Positions 30,211 to 39,141 are shown, counted from the first letter of the stretch. The stretch is DNA of 64,000 nucleotides from Rhodoferax sp. U11-2br (GCF_018619435.1 NZ_JAHFZF010000005.1:1-64000); one strand, 5' to 3'. Made by a program: numbers and translations. The notes: generated from the letters alone by a model not told the origin.

Positions 30211-30262
30211 TGTGTTTTATGCCTCTGGCCCTTGTTGAATAAGCGATGGCTGCTACAGAATT
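30211..30262. repeat. Short dispersed palindromic repeat (copy 5, at the alkA-like start)
   Basis: Contains TGCCTCTGGCCCTTGTTGAA, TAAGCGATGGCTGCTAC and an AT end. This is the clearest intergenic copy. The start codon of the next gene lies inside it. Confidence 0.55.
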
Positions 30263-30896
30263 ATTGGTGAGCGAAACGCTCGCGCCGACCTATTGGGCTG
30301 ACGCCTGCAAACACCTGATGAAAAAGGACCGCGTGATGAAGCGGTTGATTCCTCAGTTTGGACAGCACTGTCTGCAAAGTCGGGGAGATGCTTTTGTCAC
30401 GCTGGCGCGCAGTGTGGTCGGGCAGCAGATTTCGGTCAAGGCAGCGCAGACCGTGTGGGACCGTTTTGCCGCGTTGTCCGAACACATCACACCGGCGCAG
30501 GTGCTCAAACTCAAGATCGACGACATGCGTGCTGCGGGCTTAAGTGCACGCAAGGTGGAGTACATCGTCGACCTGGCCTTGCACTTTGACAATGGTGCGG
30601 TGCATGTGGACGCCTGGACCGACATGGACGACGAGGCCATCATCGCCGAGCTGGTCGCCATCCGCGGCATTGGCCGCTGGACGGCTGAGATGTTTTTGAT
30701 CTTCCACCTGATGCGCCCGAACGTGTTGCCACTGGACGATGTGGGCCTGATCAATGGCATCAGCAAGTGTTATTTTTCGGGTGATGTGGTCAGCCGCAGC
30801 GACGCACGCGAGGTGGCGCTGGCCTGGGCGCCCTACCGCACCGTGGCCACTTGGTATATTTGGCGCTCGTTGGACCCCCTACCGGTCACTTACTGA
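30246..30896 (+). CDS. DNA-3-methyladenine glycosylase II-like (HhH-GPD)
   Basis: A 216-residue base-excision repair enzyme of the AlkA group that removes alkylated bases. The helix-hairpin-helix motif is IRGIGRWTAEMFLIF and the catalytic aspartate is in LPLDDVGL. VGQQISVKAA is the family N-terminal block. It is shorter than E. coli AlkA because it lacks the N-terminal TBP-like domain. The assigned ATG lies within a dispersed repeat with no clear ribosome binding site; ATG 30318 is an alternative. Neighbours cysS and accA match the Burkholderiales order. Confidence 0.88.
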   Translation: MAATELLVSETLAPTYWADACKHLMKKDRVMKRLIPQFGQHCLQSRGDAFVTLARSVVGQQISVKAAQTVWDRFAALSEHITPAQVLKLKIDDMRAAGLSARKVEYIVDLALHFDNGAVHVDAWTDMDDEAIIAELVAIRGIGRWTAEMFLIFHLMRPNVLPLDDVGLINGISKCYFSGDVVSRSDAREVALAWAPYRTVATWYIWRSLDPLPVTY

Positions 30897-30985
30897 GCGG
30901 CCTTAAAATAGGCCGTTGTTTTTCCTGATGAGCCCAAGCCGGTGCGCCGGATGGCAGCCATCCCAACAGATGACATGGAGCTTTT

Positions 30986-31960
30986 GTGGCTAAAAAAACA
31001 TTCCTGGATTTTGAGACCCCGATTGCCGAGCTGGAAAACAAGATCGATGAGCTGCGTTATGTGCAGACCGAGTCAGCGGTGGACATTTCGGCTGAAATCA
31101 CCCAGCTGGCCAAGAAGAGTCAACAACTCACCAAAGACATCTACAGCGACTTGACGCCCTGGCAGATCACCAAGATTGCCCGCCACGCCGAGCGCCCGTA
31201 TGCGCAGGATTACATCAACGAGATCTTCACCCATTTTGTTGAGTTGCACGGTGACCGGCACTTTGCCGACGACCTCAGCATCATTGGCGGGCTGGCGCGT
31301 TTTAATGGCACACCCTGTATGGTGATTGGCCAGCAAAAAGGCCGCGACACCAAGGAACGTGGCCTGCGCAACTTTGGCATGAGCAAGCCCGAGGGTTACC
31401 GCAAGGCCTTGCGGCTGATGAAAACCGCTGAAAAGTTCAAGCTGCCGGTGTTCACCTTTGTCGACACGCCTGGCGCTTACCCCGGCATTGACGCCGAAGA
31501 ACGTGGCCAGTCCGAAGCGATTGGCCGCAACATCTTCGAGATGGCGCAGCTGGAGGTGCCGATCATTGTCACCATCATCGGTGAAGGCGGCTCAGGCGGC
31601 GCGCTGGCGATCTCGGTGGGCGACCAGGTGCTGATGCTGCAGTACTCGATTTATTCGGTGATCAGCCCCGAGGGTTGTGCCTCCATCCTCTGGAAAACCT
31701 CCGAGAAGGCGCAGGACGCGGCCGACGCGCTGGGCATCACCGCACACCGCCTCAAGGCCCTGGGTGTGATCGACAAAATTGTCAACGAACCGGTCGGTGG
31801 TGCGCACCGCGATACCAAACAGATGGCGACTTTCCTCAAGCGTGCCCTGACCGACGCGTATCGCCAGCTCAGTGACCTCAAGACGCCCGAGCTGCTGCAG
31901 CGCCGTTTTGACCGGCTGCAGAGTTATGGCCGGTTCACCGACATCAAGCCCGGCAAATAA
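30986..31960 (+). CDS. accA: Acetyl-CoA carboxylase carboxyltransferase subunit alpha
   Basis: With AccD it transfers the carboxyl group from biotin to acetyl-CoA, the committed step of fatty acid synthesis. The product has 324 residues and motifs [13 protein letters not shown] ([20 protein letters not shown]) and [11 protein letters not shown] for the oxyanion/CoA site. The start is GTG, preceded by a GGAG ribosome binding site; the following codons AKKTFLDFE match the family start. Confidence 0.97.
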   Translation: MAKKTFLDFETPIAELENKIDELRYVQTESAVDISAEITQLAKKSQQLTKDIYSDLTPWQITKIARHAERPYAQDYINEIFTHFVELHGDRHFADDLSIIGGLARFNGTPCMVIGQQKGRDTKERGLRNFGMSKPEGYRKALRLMKTAEKFKLPVFTFVDTPGAYPGIDAEERGQSEAIGRNIFEMAQLEVPIIVTIIGEGGSGGALAISVGDQVLMLQYSIYSVISPEGCASILWKTSEKAQDAADALGITAHRLKALGVIDKIVNEPVGGAHRDTKQMATFLKRALTDAYRQLSDLKTPELLQRRFDRLQSYGRFTDIKPGK

Positions 31961-32056
31961 GCCGGTGCTTGGGGTTGTCCCGGATCAGCGCCGGGGCAAA
32001 CTGCTTGAACCCACGGTGGTCACCAAGCCATCCGCATTCCACTTGTTGCCACACCC

Positions 32057-33007
32057 ATGACCTGCTCCTTTGAGCAAGCGATGGCGGTTTTTGAGCCGAC
32101 CTTGCCGCTGGTGGTGGGCTACAGCGGTGGCGCGGACTCCACCGCCTTGCTGCTGGCCTGCGTCCAAAAATGGCCGGGGCAGGTCAGTGCGGTGCATGTG
32201 CACCACGGCCTGCAGGCTGCCGCAGACGATTTCGAGATCCATTGCAGACAGGTGTGTGCCACACTCAATGTGCCGCTGACGGTGCAAAAAGTGCAGGCCC
32301 AGCCGCTGCCCGGGCAAAGTCCCGAGGATGCCGCCCGTCGCCACCGCTACAAAGCTTTTGAGGCTCTAGCCCTTGTGAATCAATGGCAGGTAGCTATGCC
32401 CTCCATAGCACTTGCACACCACGCTGACGACCAGATCGAGACCATGCTGCTGGCGCTGAGCCGTGGCGCCGGTCTGCCGGGTTTGAGCGCCATGCCGACC
32501 ACTTGGACACGTGAAGGCATCTCTTACCACCGCCCCTTGTTGCGGGTGAGTGGTGGCGAGCTGCGGCGTTGGCTGGCCGGGCAGGGGGCGGATTTTGTGA
32601 CCGATCCAAGCAATGTCGACGAACGCTATACCCGCAACCGCATCCGTGCGCGTCTGTTGCCAGCCTTGGAGGCCTGTTTCCCCCAGTTTCGTGACACCTT
32701 TGCCCGCAGCGCCGCGCATGCCGCCCAAGCCCAGGCTTTGCTGCTGGAGGTGGCGGCGCAGGATCTGGCCCAGGTGGGTGTGCCACCGCGCATCAAGGCC
32801 TTGCAGGGCTTGAGTCGACCTCGGCTTGCCAATGTGCTGCGGCACTGGCTGCTGAGTTGCCATCAGACCACGGCCAGCGCCGCCCAGCTCGACGAACTGA
32901 TGCATCAGATTGGCGCGTGCCAGACCCGTGGTCATGCCCTGCATCTGAAGGTCGGTACAGGCTTGTGTGAGCGGCGTGGCCCAGAGTTGCATTGGTACAA
33001 TCCCTGA
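32057..33007 (+). CDS. tilS: tRNA(Ile)-lysidine synthase
   Basis: Modifies C34 of the tRNA-Ile(CAU) anticodon to lysidine so that it reads AUA. The N-type ATP pyrophosphatase P-loop SGGADSTAL is at residues 24-32, and HHADDQIETMLLALSRGAG and TRNRIRARLLP are family blocks. At 316 residues it is a short form without the full C-terminal domains of E. coli TilS. A dispersed-repeat copy lies in frame at 32351-32400. Confidence 0.95.
   Translation: MTCSFEQAMAVFEPTLPLVVGYSGGADSTALLLACVQKWPGQVSAVHVHHGLQAAADDFEIHCRQVCATLNVPLTVQKVQAQPLPGQSPEDAARRHRYKAFEALALVNQWQVAMPSIALAHHADDQIETMLLALSRGAGLPGLSAMPTTWTREGISYHRPLLRVSGGELRRWLAGQGADFVTDPSNVDERYTRNRIRARLLPALEACFPQFRDTFARSAAHAAQAQALLLEVAAQDLAQVGVPPRIKALQGLSRPRLANVLRHWLLSCHQTTASAAQLDELMHQIGACQTRGHALHLKVGTGLCERRGPELHWYNP
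32351..32400. repeat. Short dispersed palindromic repeat (copy 6, inside tilS)
   Basis: Contains GCTTTTGAGGCTCTAGCCCT, TGTGAATCAATGG and CAGGTAGCTAT, following the shared pattern. The frame is preserved between two conserved blocks of TilS. Confidence 0.5.
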
Positions 33008-33033
33008 GTTTTTAACGCCTCTCACACCCCAAC

Positions 33034-34305
33034 ATGTCCTTGATTGTTCATAAATACGGCGGCACGTCGATGGGCTCGACCGAGCGCATCAGCAATGTCG
33101 CCAAACGCGTTGCCAAATGGGCACGCGCCGGTCACCAGATGGTGGTCGTGCCCAGCGCCATGAGTGGCGAAACCAACCGTCTGCTGGGTCTGGCCAAAGA
33201 GCTGACCCCGTCCAGCCTGACCGATGCCTACTACCGCGAGCTTGACATGCTGGCCGCCACCGGCGAGCAGGCTTCCAGTGCGTTGCTGGCGATTGCCCTG
33301 CAAGCGCAGGGGCTCGAATCGGTGAGCTACGCGGGTTGGCAGGTGCCGATCCGTACCAATAGCGCCTACACCAAGGCGCGGATTGAGTCGATTGACGATC
33401 AGCGTGTGCGCGCTGATCTGGCCGAAGGCAAGGTGGTGATCGTCACCGGCTTCCAGGGTCTGGACGACTTGGGCAACATCACCACGCTGGGTCGCGGTGG
33501 CTCGGACACCTCGGCGGTGGCGGTGGCCGCCGCCATGAAGGCCGACGAATGCCTGATCTACACCGATGTGGATGGTGTCTACACCACCGACCCGCGTGTG
33601 GTGCCAGAAGCCCGCCGCCTGCAGACCGTCAGCTTTGAGGAAATGCTCGAGATGGCCTCGATGGGCTCCAAGGTGCTGCAGATCCGCTCGGTCGAGTTTG
33701 CTGGCAAGTACAAGGTCAAGCTGCGTGTATTGAGCAGTTTCACACCCTGGGATATCGATATTGTTGAAGAAGCCAAGTCTGGCACGCTGATTACTTTTGA
33801 GGAAGATGAAAACATGGAACAAGCCATTGTTTCCGGCATTGCGTTCACCCGTGATGAGACCAAGATTTCCGTGCTCGGTGTGCCCGACAAGCCCGGTGTG
33901 GCCTACCAGATCCTGGGTGCCGTGGCCGACGCCAATGTGGAAGTCGACATGATCATCCAGAACATCAGCAAGGATGGCAAAACCGATTTCAGCTTCACCG
34001 TGAACCATGGTGACTATGCCAAGACCATGGACATGCTCAAAAACGTGGTGGTGCCCAAACTCGGCGCGCAAGAGGTGGTGGGTGACACCAAGATCTGCAA
34101 GGTGTCGATTGTTGGCATCGGCATGCGCAGCCACGTGGGTGTGGCCAGCACCATGTTCCGCGTGCTGAGCGAAGAAGGCATCAACATCCAGATGATCTCC
34201 ACCAGCGAGATCAAGACCTCGGTGGTGATCGACGAAAAGTACATGGAACTGGCCGTCAAAGCTTTGCACAAAGCTTTTGGTCTGGATCAGGCACCTGTTC
34301 GTTAA
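33034..34305 (+). CDS. lysC: Aspartate kinase
   Basis: Phosphorylates aspartate, the first step to lysine, threonine and methionine. It begins MSLIVHKYGGTSMGS, the kinase signature, followed by GRGGSDTSAVAVAAA and two C-terminal ACT domains (from about residue 265: SVLGVPDKPGVAYQIL and SIVGIGMRSHVGVASTMF) that allow feedback control. The 423-residue length and two ACT domains fit the lysine/threonine-sensitive class. A promoter for tRNA-Ser overlaps its stop codon region. Confidence 0.96.
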   Translation: MSLIVHKYGGTSMGSTERISNVAKRVAKWARAGHQMVVVPSAMSGETNRLLGLAKELTPSSLTDAYYRELDMLAATGEQASSALLAIALQAQGLESVSYAGWQVPIRTNSAYTKARIESIDDQRVRADLAEGKVVIVTGFQGLDDLGNITTLGRGGSDTSAVAVAAAMKADECLIYTDVDGVYTTDPRVVPEARRLQTVSFEEMLEMASMGSKVLQIRSVEFAGKYKVKLRVLSSFTPWDIDIVEEAKSGTLITFEEDENMEQAIVSGIAFTRDETKISVLGVPDKPGVAYQILGAVADANVEVDMIIQNISKDGKTDFSFTVNHGDYAKTMDMLKNVVVPKLGAQEVVGDTKICKVSIVGIGMRSHVGVASTMFRVLSEEGINIQMISTSEIKTSVVIDEKYMELAVKALHKAFGLDQAPVR

Positions 34306-34330
34306 AAACGCCCCGAAGTCGTGACATAAT
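34302..34330 (+). promoter_or_regulatory. Probable sigma-70 promoter of tRNA-Ser
   Basis: -35 TTAAAA and -10 CATAAT are separated by exactly 17 bp and followed by a GC-rich discriminator (CGCGGC), typical of stable-RNA promoters. It overlaps the lysC stop codon and lies 17 bp before the tRNA. Confidence 0.6.
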
Positions 34331-34347
34331 CGCGGCTCTGAATTTCA

Positions 34348-34440
34348 GGAAACGTGACCGAGTGGCCGAAGGTGCTCCCCTGCTAAGGGAGTATGGGGTG
34401 TAGAGCCTCATCGAGGGTTCGAATCCCTCCGTTTCCGCCA
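34348..34440 (+). tRNA. serX: tRNA-Ser (anticodon GCT)
   Basis: A 93-nt class II tRNA with encoded CCA. The acceptor stem GGAAACG pairs with CGTTTCC, the anticodon stem CTCCC/GGGAG encloses CTGCTAA (anticodon GCT, reading AGC/AGU), there is a long variable arm, and the T arm GAGGGTTCGAATCCCTC is complete. Its 3' end is the integration site of the island that follows; the island restores the gene end exactly. Confidence 0.97.
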
Positions 34441-34442
34441 AA
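34424..34442 (+). repeat. attL: 19-bp direct repeat at tRNA-Ser 3' end
   Basis: TCCCTCCGTTTCCGCCAAA here is repeated exactly at 47882-47900. The segment is the 3' part of the T stem, the acceptor strand and CCA of tRNA-Ser. Flanking bases differ on the left, so the identity is specific and marks the island boundary. Confidence 0.92.
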
Positions 34443-34446
34443 AAGT

Positions 34447-34494
34447 AAAAGCCTAAGTTTTAAGTGATTGATTCACAAGGAACTTAGGCTTTTT
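34447..34494 (+). terminator. Rho-independent terminator after tRNA-Ser, carried by the island
   Basis: A perfect 13-bp stem AAAAGCCTAAGTT / AACTTAGGCTTTT with a smaller GTGA/TCAC stem in the loop, ending in a T-run. It starts 6 nt after the CCA, the same spacing as the host terminator at the other end. Confidence 0.9.
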
Positions 34495-34524
34495 GCTTGG
34501 TGCCAGACCATTTGCCTTCTCCCA

Positions 34525-34548
34525 AGTGTGACCCCGGAGTGTGACCCC
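34525..34548 (+). repeat. Paired integrase arm-type repeats, left end
   Basis: AGTGTGACCCC occurs twice as direct repeats 13 bp apart (34525 and 34538), between the att core and the integrase start. The same pair recurs at 47798-47821 near the other end. The arrangement matches arm-type binding sites of tyrosine integrases. Confidence 0.7.
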
Positions 34549-34569
34549 AAGGGTTCCATAATCGGAGCC

Positions 34570-36207
34570 ATGAAGGTGCGAACTCAAACAAATCTGGTCA
34601 AGCGTGGAAGTGTCTGGTACTTCCGCAAGAAAATTTCTCAAGACCTCAGACAGCATTACGGCCAAGAGTCCATCAGGAAGAGCCTGCGCGAGTTCCCCAC
34701 AATTGCAGAGGCCAAGCGTGAGGCTGCCAAGCTGGCTACCTTCTACGATGCGGAGTTTGAGGCTGTACGAGAGCGCCAGAAGCCCGCCAAAGCCGCTACG
34801 TTGACCGCAGGGATGATCCCAGCCATTGTCAAGGCCCTAGAGGGGCACATTCTGGCCGCTGACGAAGAGATGCGTTCCGAGGGCATGGGCGAGGATGAAT
34901 TCGCACGGCTGGAAGCTGAGACAAACGACACAATGACCGAGGTCAGCAGGGCGTATGCAAGGGGGGACTCCTCACCCATTGATGCCGCACTGTCGGATTG
35001 GCTGTGTGGCCTTGGAATTGAGGCTGGCACGGAGTCTACCGAATTCAAGACACTGCGTCGGGAGTTCCTGAAGGCGCGGTTGAAAGCCCTGCAGTCCCAG
35101 TCTGCCCGGAATAGAGGCGAGTTGATCGAAACCCCGGAGGCTCCTGCCGTTGAGTCATTGAGGGCAACATTTGCTGACCCAGCCACACCAGTGACGCCTG
35201 CAGCCGTTAAAGGTGGCCTTAGATTGGCGCAGGTGATCGACTACTGGAAGGGAATCGCGGAGAAATCCCATCGGACGACGGACACGGCCGACACGATGGT
35301 CAAAGAGTTCATCAGACTCCACGGAAATTTGCCACTGTCCGATATAGCCAAGTCCCATTTTGTGGCCCTGCGGGATGACCAACTTACAAGGGTCAAGCCA
35401 GCCACAGTGCAGGCCAGATTCAACTTGCTCAAAGCAGCATTCACTGTTTGTCTTCAGGATGACAAACTGGGCATCAAAGAAAACCCGCTGCAGTACGTCA
35501 AGATTCGCAATGCTGACTCCGGGGAGAAGGAACGGGATGCCTTCACTGGTGACCAATTACAGACGCTGTTTGACAGCCCGGTATTCTCGGCTGGAGCTAG
35601 GCCAACCGGGGGCAGGGGAGATGCCGCCTTCTGGTGTCCTCTGCTTGCTCTTTACACAGGAGCCCGGCTGGATGAAATCCTGTCCTTGAGGACCGATGGT
35701 CTGTACGAAGTCGATGGAATAACAGTTTTCCACTTCAGGCACCGTCCTGAGTTGGGGCAGAAGTTGAAAGGCAAGGCCAAGAACGTCAGACGGGTTCCTG
35801 TGCATCCTGAGTTGGTGCGGTTGGGTTTGCTGGACTACCTCAAGGACGTTTCCAAGCTGCCAGCGCCATCCAATGGGGCAGGGTGGCTGTTCCCCGGCAT
35901 TGACCGCAGCGACAAGGTCAGGAACCATAGCTCTGCATGGGGTGCATGGTTTGGCCGGTATCTGACGGCCTGCGGTGTCAAGACTGACAAGCTGACTTTT
36001 CACAGCTTTCGCCACACCTTCAAACACTTCTCTCGCGCTTCCGGTATCGCTGAAGACCAACACGATGCAATGACAGGCCATACAACTGCTGAGGTGGCTA
36101 GACGCTATGGGAGTTGCGCTGGTTACCCTATCGAGGTACTAGACGCCGCGATGTCCAAGCTGATGTTCGGGAAGTTAGACCTTTCACGGGTGTCGATCAA
36201 CGGATAA
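34570..36207 (+). CDS. int: Island tyrosine recombinase (integrase)
   Basis: A 545-residue phage-type integrase. It has an N-terminal arm-binding region with RGSVWYFRKKISQDLRQHYG (DUF6538-like), a core-binding SAM-like domain (LAQVIDYWKGIAEKSHRTTD...), and a catalytic domain with Arg in YTGARLDEILSL, HSFRHT, the second His in TGHTTAEVARRYG and a tyrosine in the same C-terminal stretch. It integrates and excises the island at tRNA-Ser. The start ATG 34570 was chosen because upstream codons run through the terminator and arm repeats. No excisionase is clearly recognised. Confidence 0.92.
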   Translation: MKVRTQTNLVKRGSVWYFRKKISQDLRQHYGQESIRKSLREFPTIAEAKREAAKLATFYDAEFEAVRERQKPAKAATLTAGMIPAIVKALEGHILAADEEMRSEGMGEDEFARLEAETNDTMTEVSRAYARGDSSPIDAALSDWLCGLGIEAGTESTEFKTLRREFLKARLKALQSQSARNRGELIETPEAPAVESLRATFADPATPVTPAAVKGGLRLAQVIDYWKGIAEKSHRTTDTADTMVKEFIRLHGNLPLSDIAKSHFVALRDDQLTRVKPATVQARFNLLKAAFTVCLQDDKLGIKENPLQYVKIRNADSGEKERDAFTGDQLQTLFDSPVFSAGARPTGGRGDAAFWCPLLALYTGARLDEILSLRTDGLYEVDGITVFHFRHRPELGQKLKGKAKNVRRVPVHPELVRLGLLDYLKDVSKLPAPSNGAGWLFPGIDRSDKVRNHSSAWGAWFGRYLTACGVKTDKLTFHSFRHTFKHFSRASGIAEDQHDAMTGHTTAEVARRYGSCAGYPIEVLDAAMSKLMFGKLDLSRVSING

Positions 36208-36637
36208 GTTTTATCCAAGTCGACATGGCTGGCTGTAGCGCTGATGTGGTGGGCCATGTTAGGAAGACCGCAACCAATGGTCTCTATTTATCGGGACCAT
36301 GCTTGGCCCTGATGGGCAAACCCAAAAGGTATAGGAGGAAGGGAAACGTAGGTATGGTTAAGGCGGTCGGTTGGGTGTGGTGGTGATCGGCTGGATTGCA
36401 GTGCAGGACTTTGAGCGATATCAGCCATTTTGGAGATACCCGAGCGTGGCGATGTCACTCAGTGTCAACAACGGGGCGATGCATGCCAATTCTCGAAAGT
36501 GCTGGTCTTATCGTTATTAAAAATGGGTGAAACTAATTAAATGGGCTAATGCTTTTTAGTACGGTTTACAATCGATGCTGTCACTTTATACCGCAACATA
36601 CCTACGGTATATCGGCTATATTTCTCCAGGGGCCTCT
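36208..36637. other. Island intergenic region upstream of the membrane-helix/deoxyribosyltransferase-like pair
   Basis: About 430 bp without a supported gene. A tiny 24-codon frame (36312-36386) has no family resemblance. The part from 36520 is AT-rich and probably contains the promoter of the two-gene unit that follows. No RNA structure was recognised. Confidence 0.45.
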
Positions 36638-37306
36638 ATGCCATTTGAAGCGAAGACAACCCAAATTGAATTAGATGGCCGTTGGGGTCTAGAAGAACTC
36701 TCCGACACCACGAAGGACTATATCCAACTATACGGTTTTGCATATTCACTGGTGCCTGATCTACCAATCGCACGGCGAGAAGAAATAGACTACATCTACG
36801 GGAAATTTCCATGGAGAGGTGGTTACAGCACTGTCAACTTCTTTAATCAGCTTTTTCACAAGATTCCGCCGAAGCTTAGGCCCGAGGTTCAACGCATTCA
36901 ATATGCCTCCCCTGGCTTCATAGAGCTTACTGAACTACTGGCCGTTGCTGTTACGGTCGCAGGCATCGTTACAACCGTATGTAAGTCGCTTGGCTCTGTG
37001 CACGATCTCTATCGTAGTATCCAGAAGGCATCGATTGATTATGAACTCTCAAAGATCAACCTTGCGAAGGAAAACCTTGACCTCAAGCAGCGGCAAATCA
37101 CGTTCTGCGAGAACGCTTCAAAAAGCCTTGTGAAAGCATTCGGCCTTACGGATGCGCAAGAACAACTCATCGATCAGAAGGTGCAGAGCAACCCGGTAAT
37201 GAAGTTGAAAATTCTTCTTTCCGTGTTCCGTAGGGTGGGGCCATTAGCAAAGAAACAGGCCGAAGGAAAGCTCAAGGTCACGGGCAAAGAGCGCCTCACA
37301 AAATGA
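36638..37306 (+). CDS. Unknown island protein with a membrane helix and coiled coil
   Basis: 222 residues, family not recognised. Residues 1-95 are soluble and begin MPFEAKTTQIELDGRWGLEE. Residues about 96-118 are hydrophobic (LTELLAVAVTVAGIVTTVC) and could cross or insert in the membrane. Residues about 120-165 look like a coiled coil rich in K/E/L. The C-terminus is basic. The start ATG 36638 has a purine-rich upstream site; an in-frame start at 36575 exists. The next gene begins 97 bp downstream in the same direction and encodes a nucleotide/NAD-hydrolase-like protein, so the pair could be a sensor-effector or effector-immunity module. This is hypothesis only. Confidence 0.6.
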   Translation: MPFEAKTTQIELDGRWGLEELSDTTKDYIQLYGFAYSLVPDLPIARREEIDYIYGKFPWRGGYSTVNFFNQLFHKIPPKLRPEVQRIQYASPGFIELTELLAVAVTVAGIVTTVCKSLGSVHDLYRSIQKASIDYELSKINLAKENLDLKQRQITFCENASKSLVKAFGLTDAQEQLIDQKVQSNPVMKLKILLSVFRRVGPLAKKQAEGKLKVTGKERLTK

Positions 37307-37403
37307 AAAATCTAACTATGCTGAACCAGACATGCGCAGCTTTCTGCGCCGCCCAGTTACCTGTAGGTTAGTCTGCATAATCCTAATCTGGAGTATCCAT
37401 CAT

Positions 37404-38198
37404 ATGTCTGAACGCATTTGCTTCGTCATTTCGCCTATCGGCGATCCCGACTCTGAAACACGTAAGCGGTCTGATCAGGTCTTCAAGCACGTCATTGCAC
37501 CAGCAGTTCTAGCTCTTGGCTACCATGCCGTACGCGCAGATCACATTTCAGAACCTGGAATGATTACGAGCCAGGTTATTCAGCATATCGTCGACGATCC
37601 ACTTGTGATTGCAGATTTGACCGATAGAAACCCAAACGTCTTCTACGAGCTTGCAATTCGTCACGCGATTCGGAAGCCGCTTGTGCAACTCATTCGCAAG
37701 GGAGACTCAATTCCATTCGATGTCGCCGGAAGCAGAACCATTCACGTGGATCATCGAGATTTAGACAGTGTCGATACAGCAAAAAGCGAGATTGCAGCCC
37801 AAGTGAAGTCGCTGCAAATTGATGCCGGCAAGCTTGAAACGCCAATCTCTGTCGCACTTGATCTTCAAGTACTCAGAGCAAGTAGCAACCCTGAACAGCG
37901 ATCAATGGGCGACGTTTTGGCCGCCATGACTGAGCTTCGCGCTGCGGTTGGGAACATCGATGAACAGTTAAAGAAATCAGACAAACTTTCAACGATCATG
38001 ATCCACGAAGCTTTCGTTCGAAGAGATGTGGAAAACGAACACATGAAGGCTAGGCTGATGTCTGCATCGCGCGAACTCAGAGAAGTTGCCCGGCAGTTGA
38101 CAATACTCAGCGACACTGCAGACGAAGCACAAAGCAAACAGCTGACCGACTTACTCATAAAACTCGAGAAAGTGCTAGTGGTACTCCCAGAAGCATAG
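37404..38198 (+). CDS. Deoxyribosyltransferase/TIR-like (DrHyd) domain protein with helical C-terminus
   Basis: 264 residues. Residues 4-140 form a flavodoxin-like nucleoside deoxyribosyltransferase-type domain: ICFVISPIGDP at the start, then VIADLTDRNPNVFYELAIRH, where Asp71 and Glu82 fit the substrate/nucleophile positions of that superfamily, to which TIR NADases are related. Residues 150-264 are predicted helical. Proteins of this kind are found as effectors in bacterial conflict systems, so an NAD- or nucleotide-cleaving role is plausible but not shown. It follows the membrane-helix gene. ATG 37404 was chosen because the family motif starts four residues later. Confidence 0.72.
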   Translation: MSERICFVISPIGDPDSETRKRSDQVFKHVIAPAVLALGYHAVRADHISEPGMITSQVIQHIVDDPLVIADLTDRNPNVFYELAIRHAIRKPLVQLIRKGDSIPFDVAGSRTIHVDHRDLDSVDTAKSEIAAQVKSLQIDAGKLETPISVALDLQVLRASSNPEQRSMGDVLAAMTELRAAVGNIDEQLKKSDKLSTIMIHEAFVRRDVENEHMKARLMSASRELREVARQLTILSDTADEAQSKQLTDLLIKLEKVLVVLPEA

Positions 38199-38220
38199 TA
38201 TCACTGGCAACCTCATATTC

Positions 38221-38522
38221 ATGTTTCGTGCTGATTGCTAATTCAGCATTAACCAGGCTGTGCAGCACTTTGGCAAAGATTTTCTGGAGTTCTTCAAAAA
38301 CCAAAGTACCAAAGAGTAAGTGGTGCAATTTGATTATCTAATGAGGGCAAAAGCCCCCATTAAGGAATCCACTAGTGGTCATAACACAGGCGGCCCAAGA
38401 CACACCCCAAGCTTGCCATCTTCTTTGCCCGTTGGTTGGACGTTCGGTTTGCCGTGTGGTGTGACTCGATGATTGACGACATGCTGAAGGGGAATGCTGA
38501 AGTCTACTTTGGTAGACCTTGA
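38221..38522 (+). pseudogene. KilA-N domain gene remnant
   Basis: Two frames together spell a KilA-N DNA-binding domain typical of phage antirepressors. Frame A (38248-38319) gives INQAVQHFGKDFLEFFKNQS followed by TKE and a stop. After a degenerate middle, a second frame (about 38410-38522) gives LAIFFARWLDVRFAVWCDSM and IDDMLKGNAEVYFGRP. In-frame stops and at least one frameshift separate them, and no intact start is present. The end overlaps the next minus-strand gene by 19 bp. It is a decayed phage gene. Confidence 0.75.
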
Positions 38523-38893
38523 ACGACAGCGACGACTGATGCCACAAGCGCTAAAAAGCTAACGATAAAAGTTGCAACTAGCCATGTGTGGTCCCCGTGA
38601 ATAACTGCCCACCCTCCATCGGTAAGCCGATAGTGAGTCTGAGGTGTAAGACATTGAGGAAACTGGGGGGTATTCCCCTGAAACTGTATCTGACCAGTCG
38701 GCAAATTTTCGTGAAGCACTTCAACCCATCCCCGGATGTGAGCGGTACGAACTGCAATCTCAAACTCTTCTGTGTGCGTAGGAGAGTTTTCAATCACGGG
38801 AAAATTTCCCGGAAGGATCATCGTGACGCGCTGTCCGGCAATTGTGCGAAGTGCCCGCTTTATCTTGCGCTCATGCAGCATGAATCTAAACAT
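38504..38893 (-). CDS. Small island protein with C-terminal membrane anchor
   Basis: 129 residues, family not recognised. About 105 N-terminal residues are soluble (MFRFMLHERKIKRALRTIAG...), and the end WLVATFIVSFLALVASVVAV is one clear transmembrane helix, so the protein is tail-anchored. An AAAAGGAAAC ribosome binding site one base before the ATG supports it as real. It is transcribed away from the serine recombinase gene. Confidence 0.65.
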   Translation of the reverse strand: MFRFMLHERKIKRALRTIAGQRVTMILPGNFPVIENSPTHTEEFEIAVRTAHIRGWVEVLHENLPTGQIQFQGNTPQFPQCLTPQTHYRLTDGGWAVIHGDHTWLVATFIVSFLALVASVVAVVQGLPK

Positions 38894-39141
38894 AGTTTCC
38901 TTTTGTGGGGTTGCCGGATATATATACCAAAAATCTTAGAGGGTAGCTCGACATTCTCCGCACGGTCTTCCCCCCGTGTACCCCGTCGCTGCCCTGTGGA
39001 TTGAACCTGGGTGGTGCCCTGGCTGGCTTGTGGTGGTGGTCTGGTGGTCTGGTGGTAGTGATACGCTGAATTCTCAGCACATCTAGCCCTAGTCTCAAAC
39101 TATGGTCACTGTTCAATGGTGGTCTGGACTCGGTTTTGAAT
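38894..39141. other. Intergenic region with GT-rich tract, island
   Basis: Contains a low-complexity TGGTGG/TCTGGTGG tract at about 39010-39060 and otherwise nothing recognised. It separates the divergent tail-anchored gene and the serine recombinase and should contain both promoters. Confidence 0.4.

Noticed and set aside
33022..34269. 415-codon open frame antisense to lysC
   Set aside because: lysC on the plus strand is certain; the antisense product is His/Gly-rich with no family features.
36312..36386. 24-codon basic peptide frame in the island
   Set aside because: Too short, no supporting context beyond a purine-rich stretch.
39010..39060. GT-rich tract as a CRISPR or tandem repeat array
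   Set aside because: Irregular low-complexity units with no spacers; no CRISPR array or cas gene is in the window.
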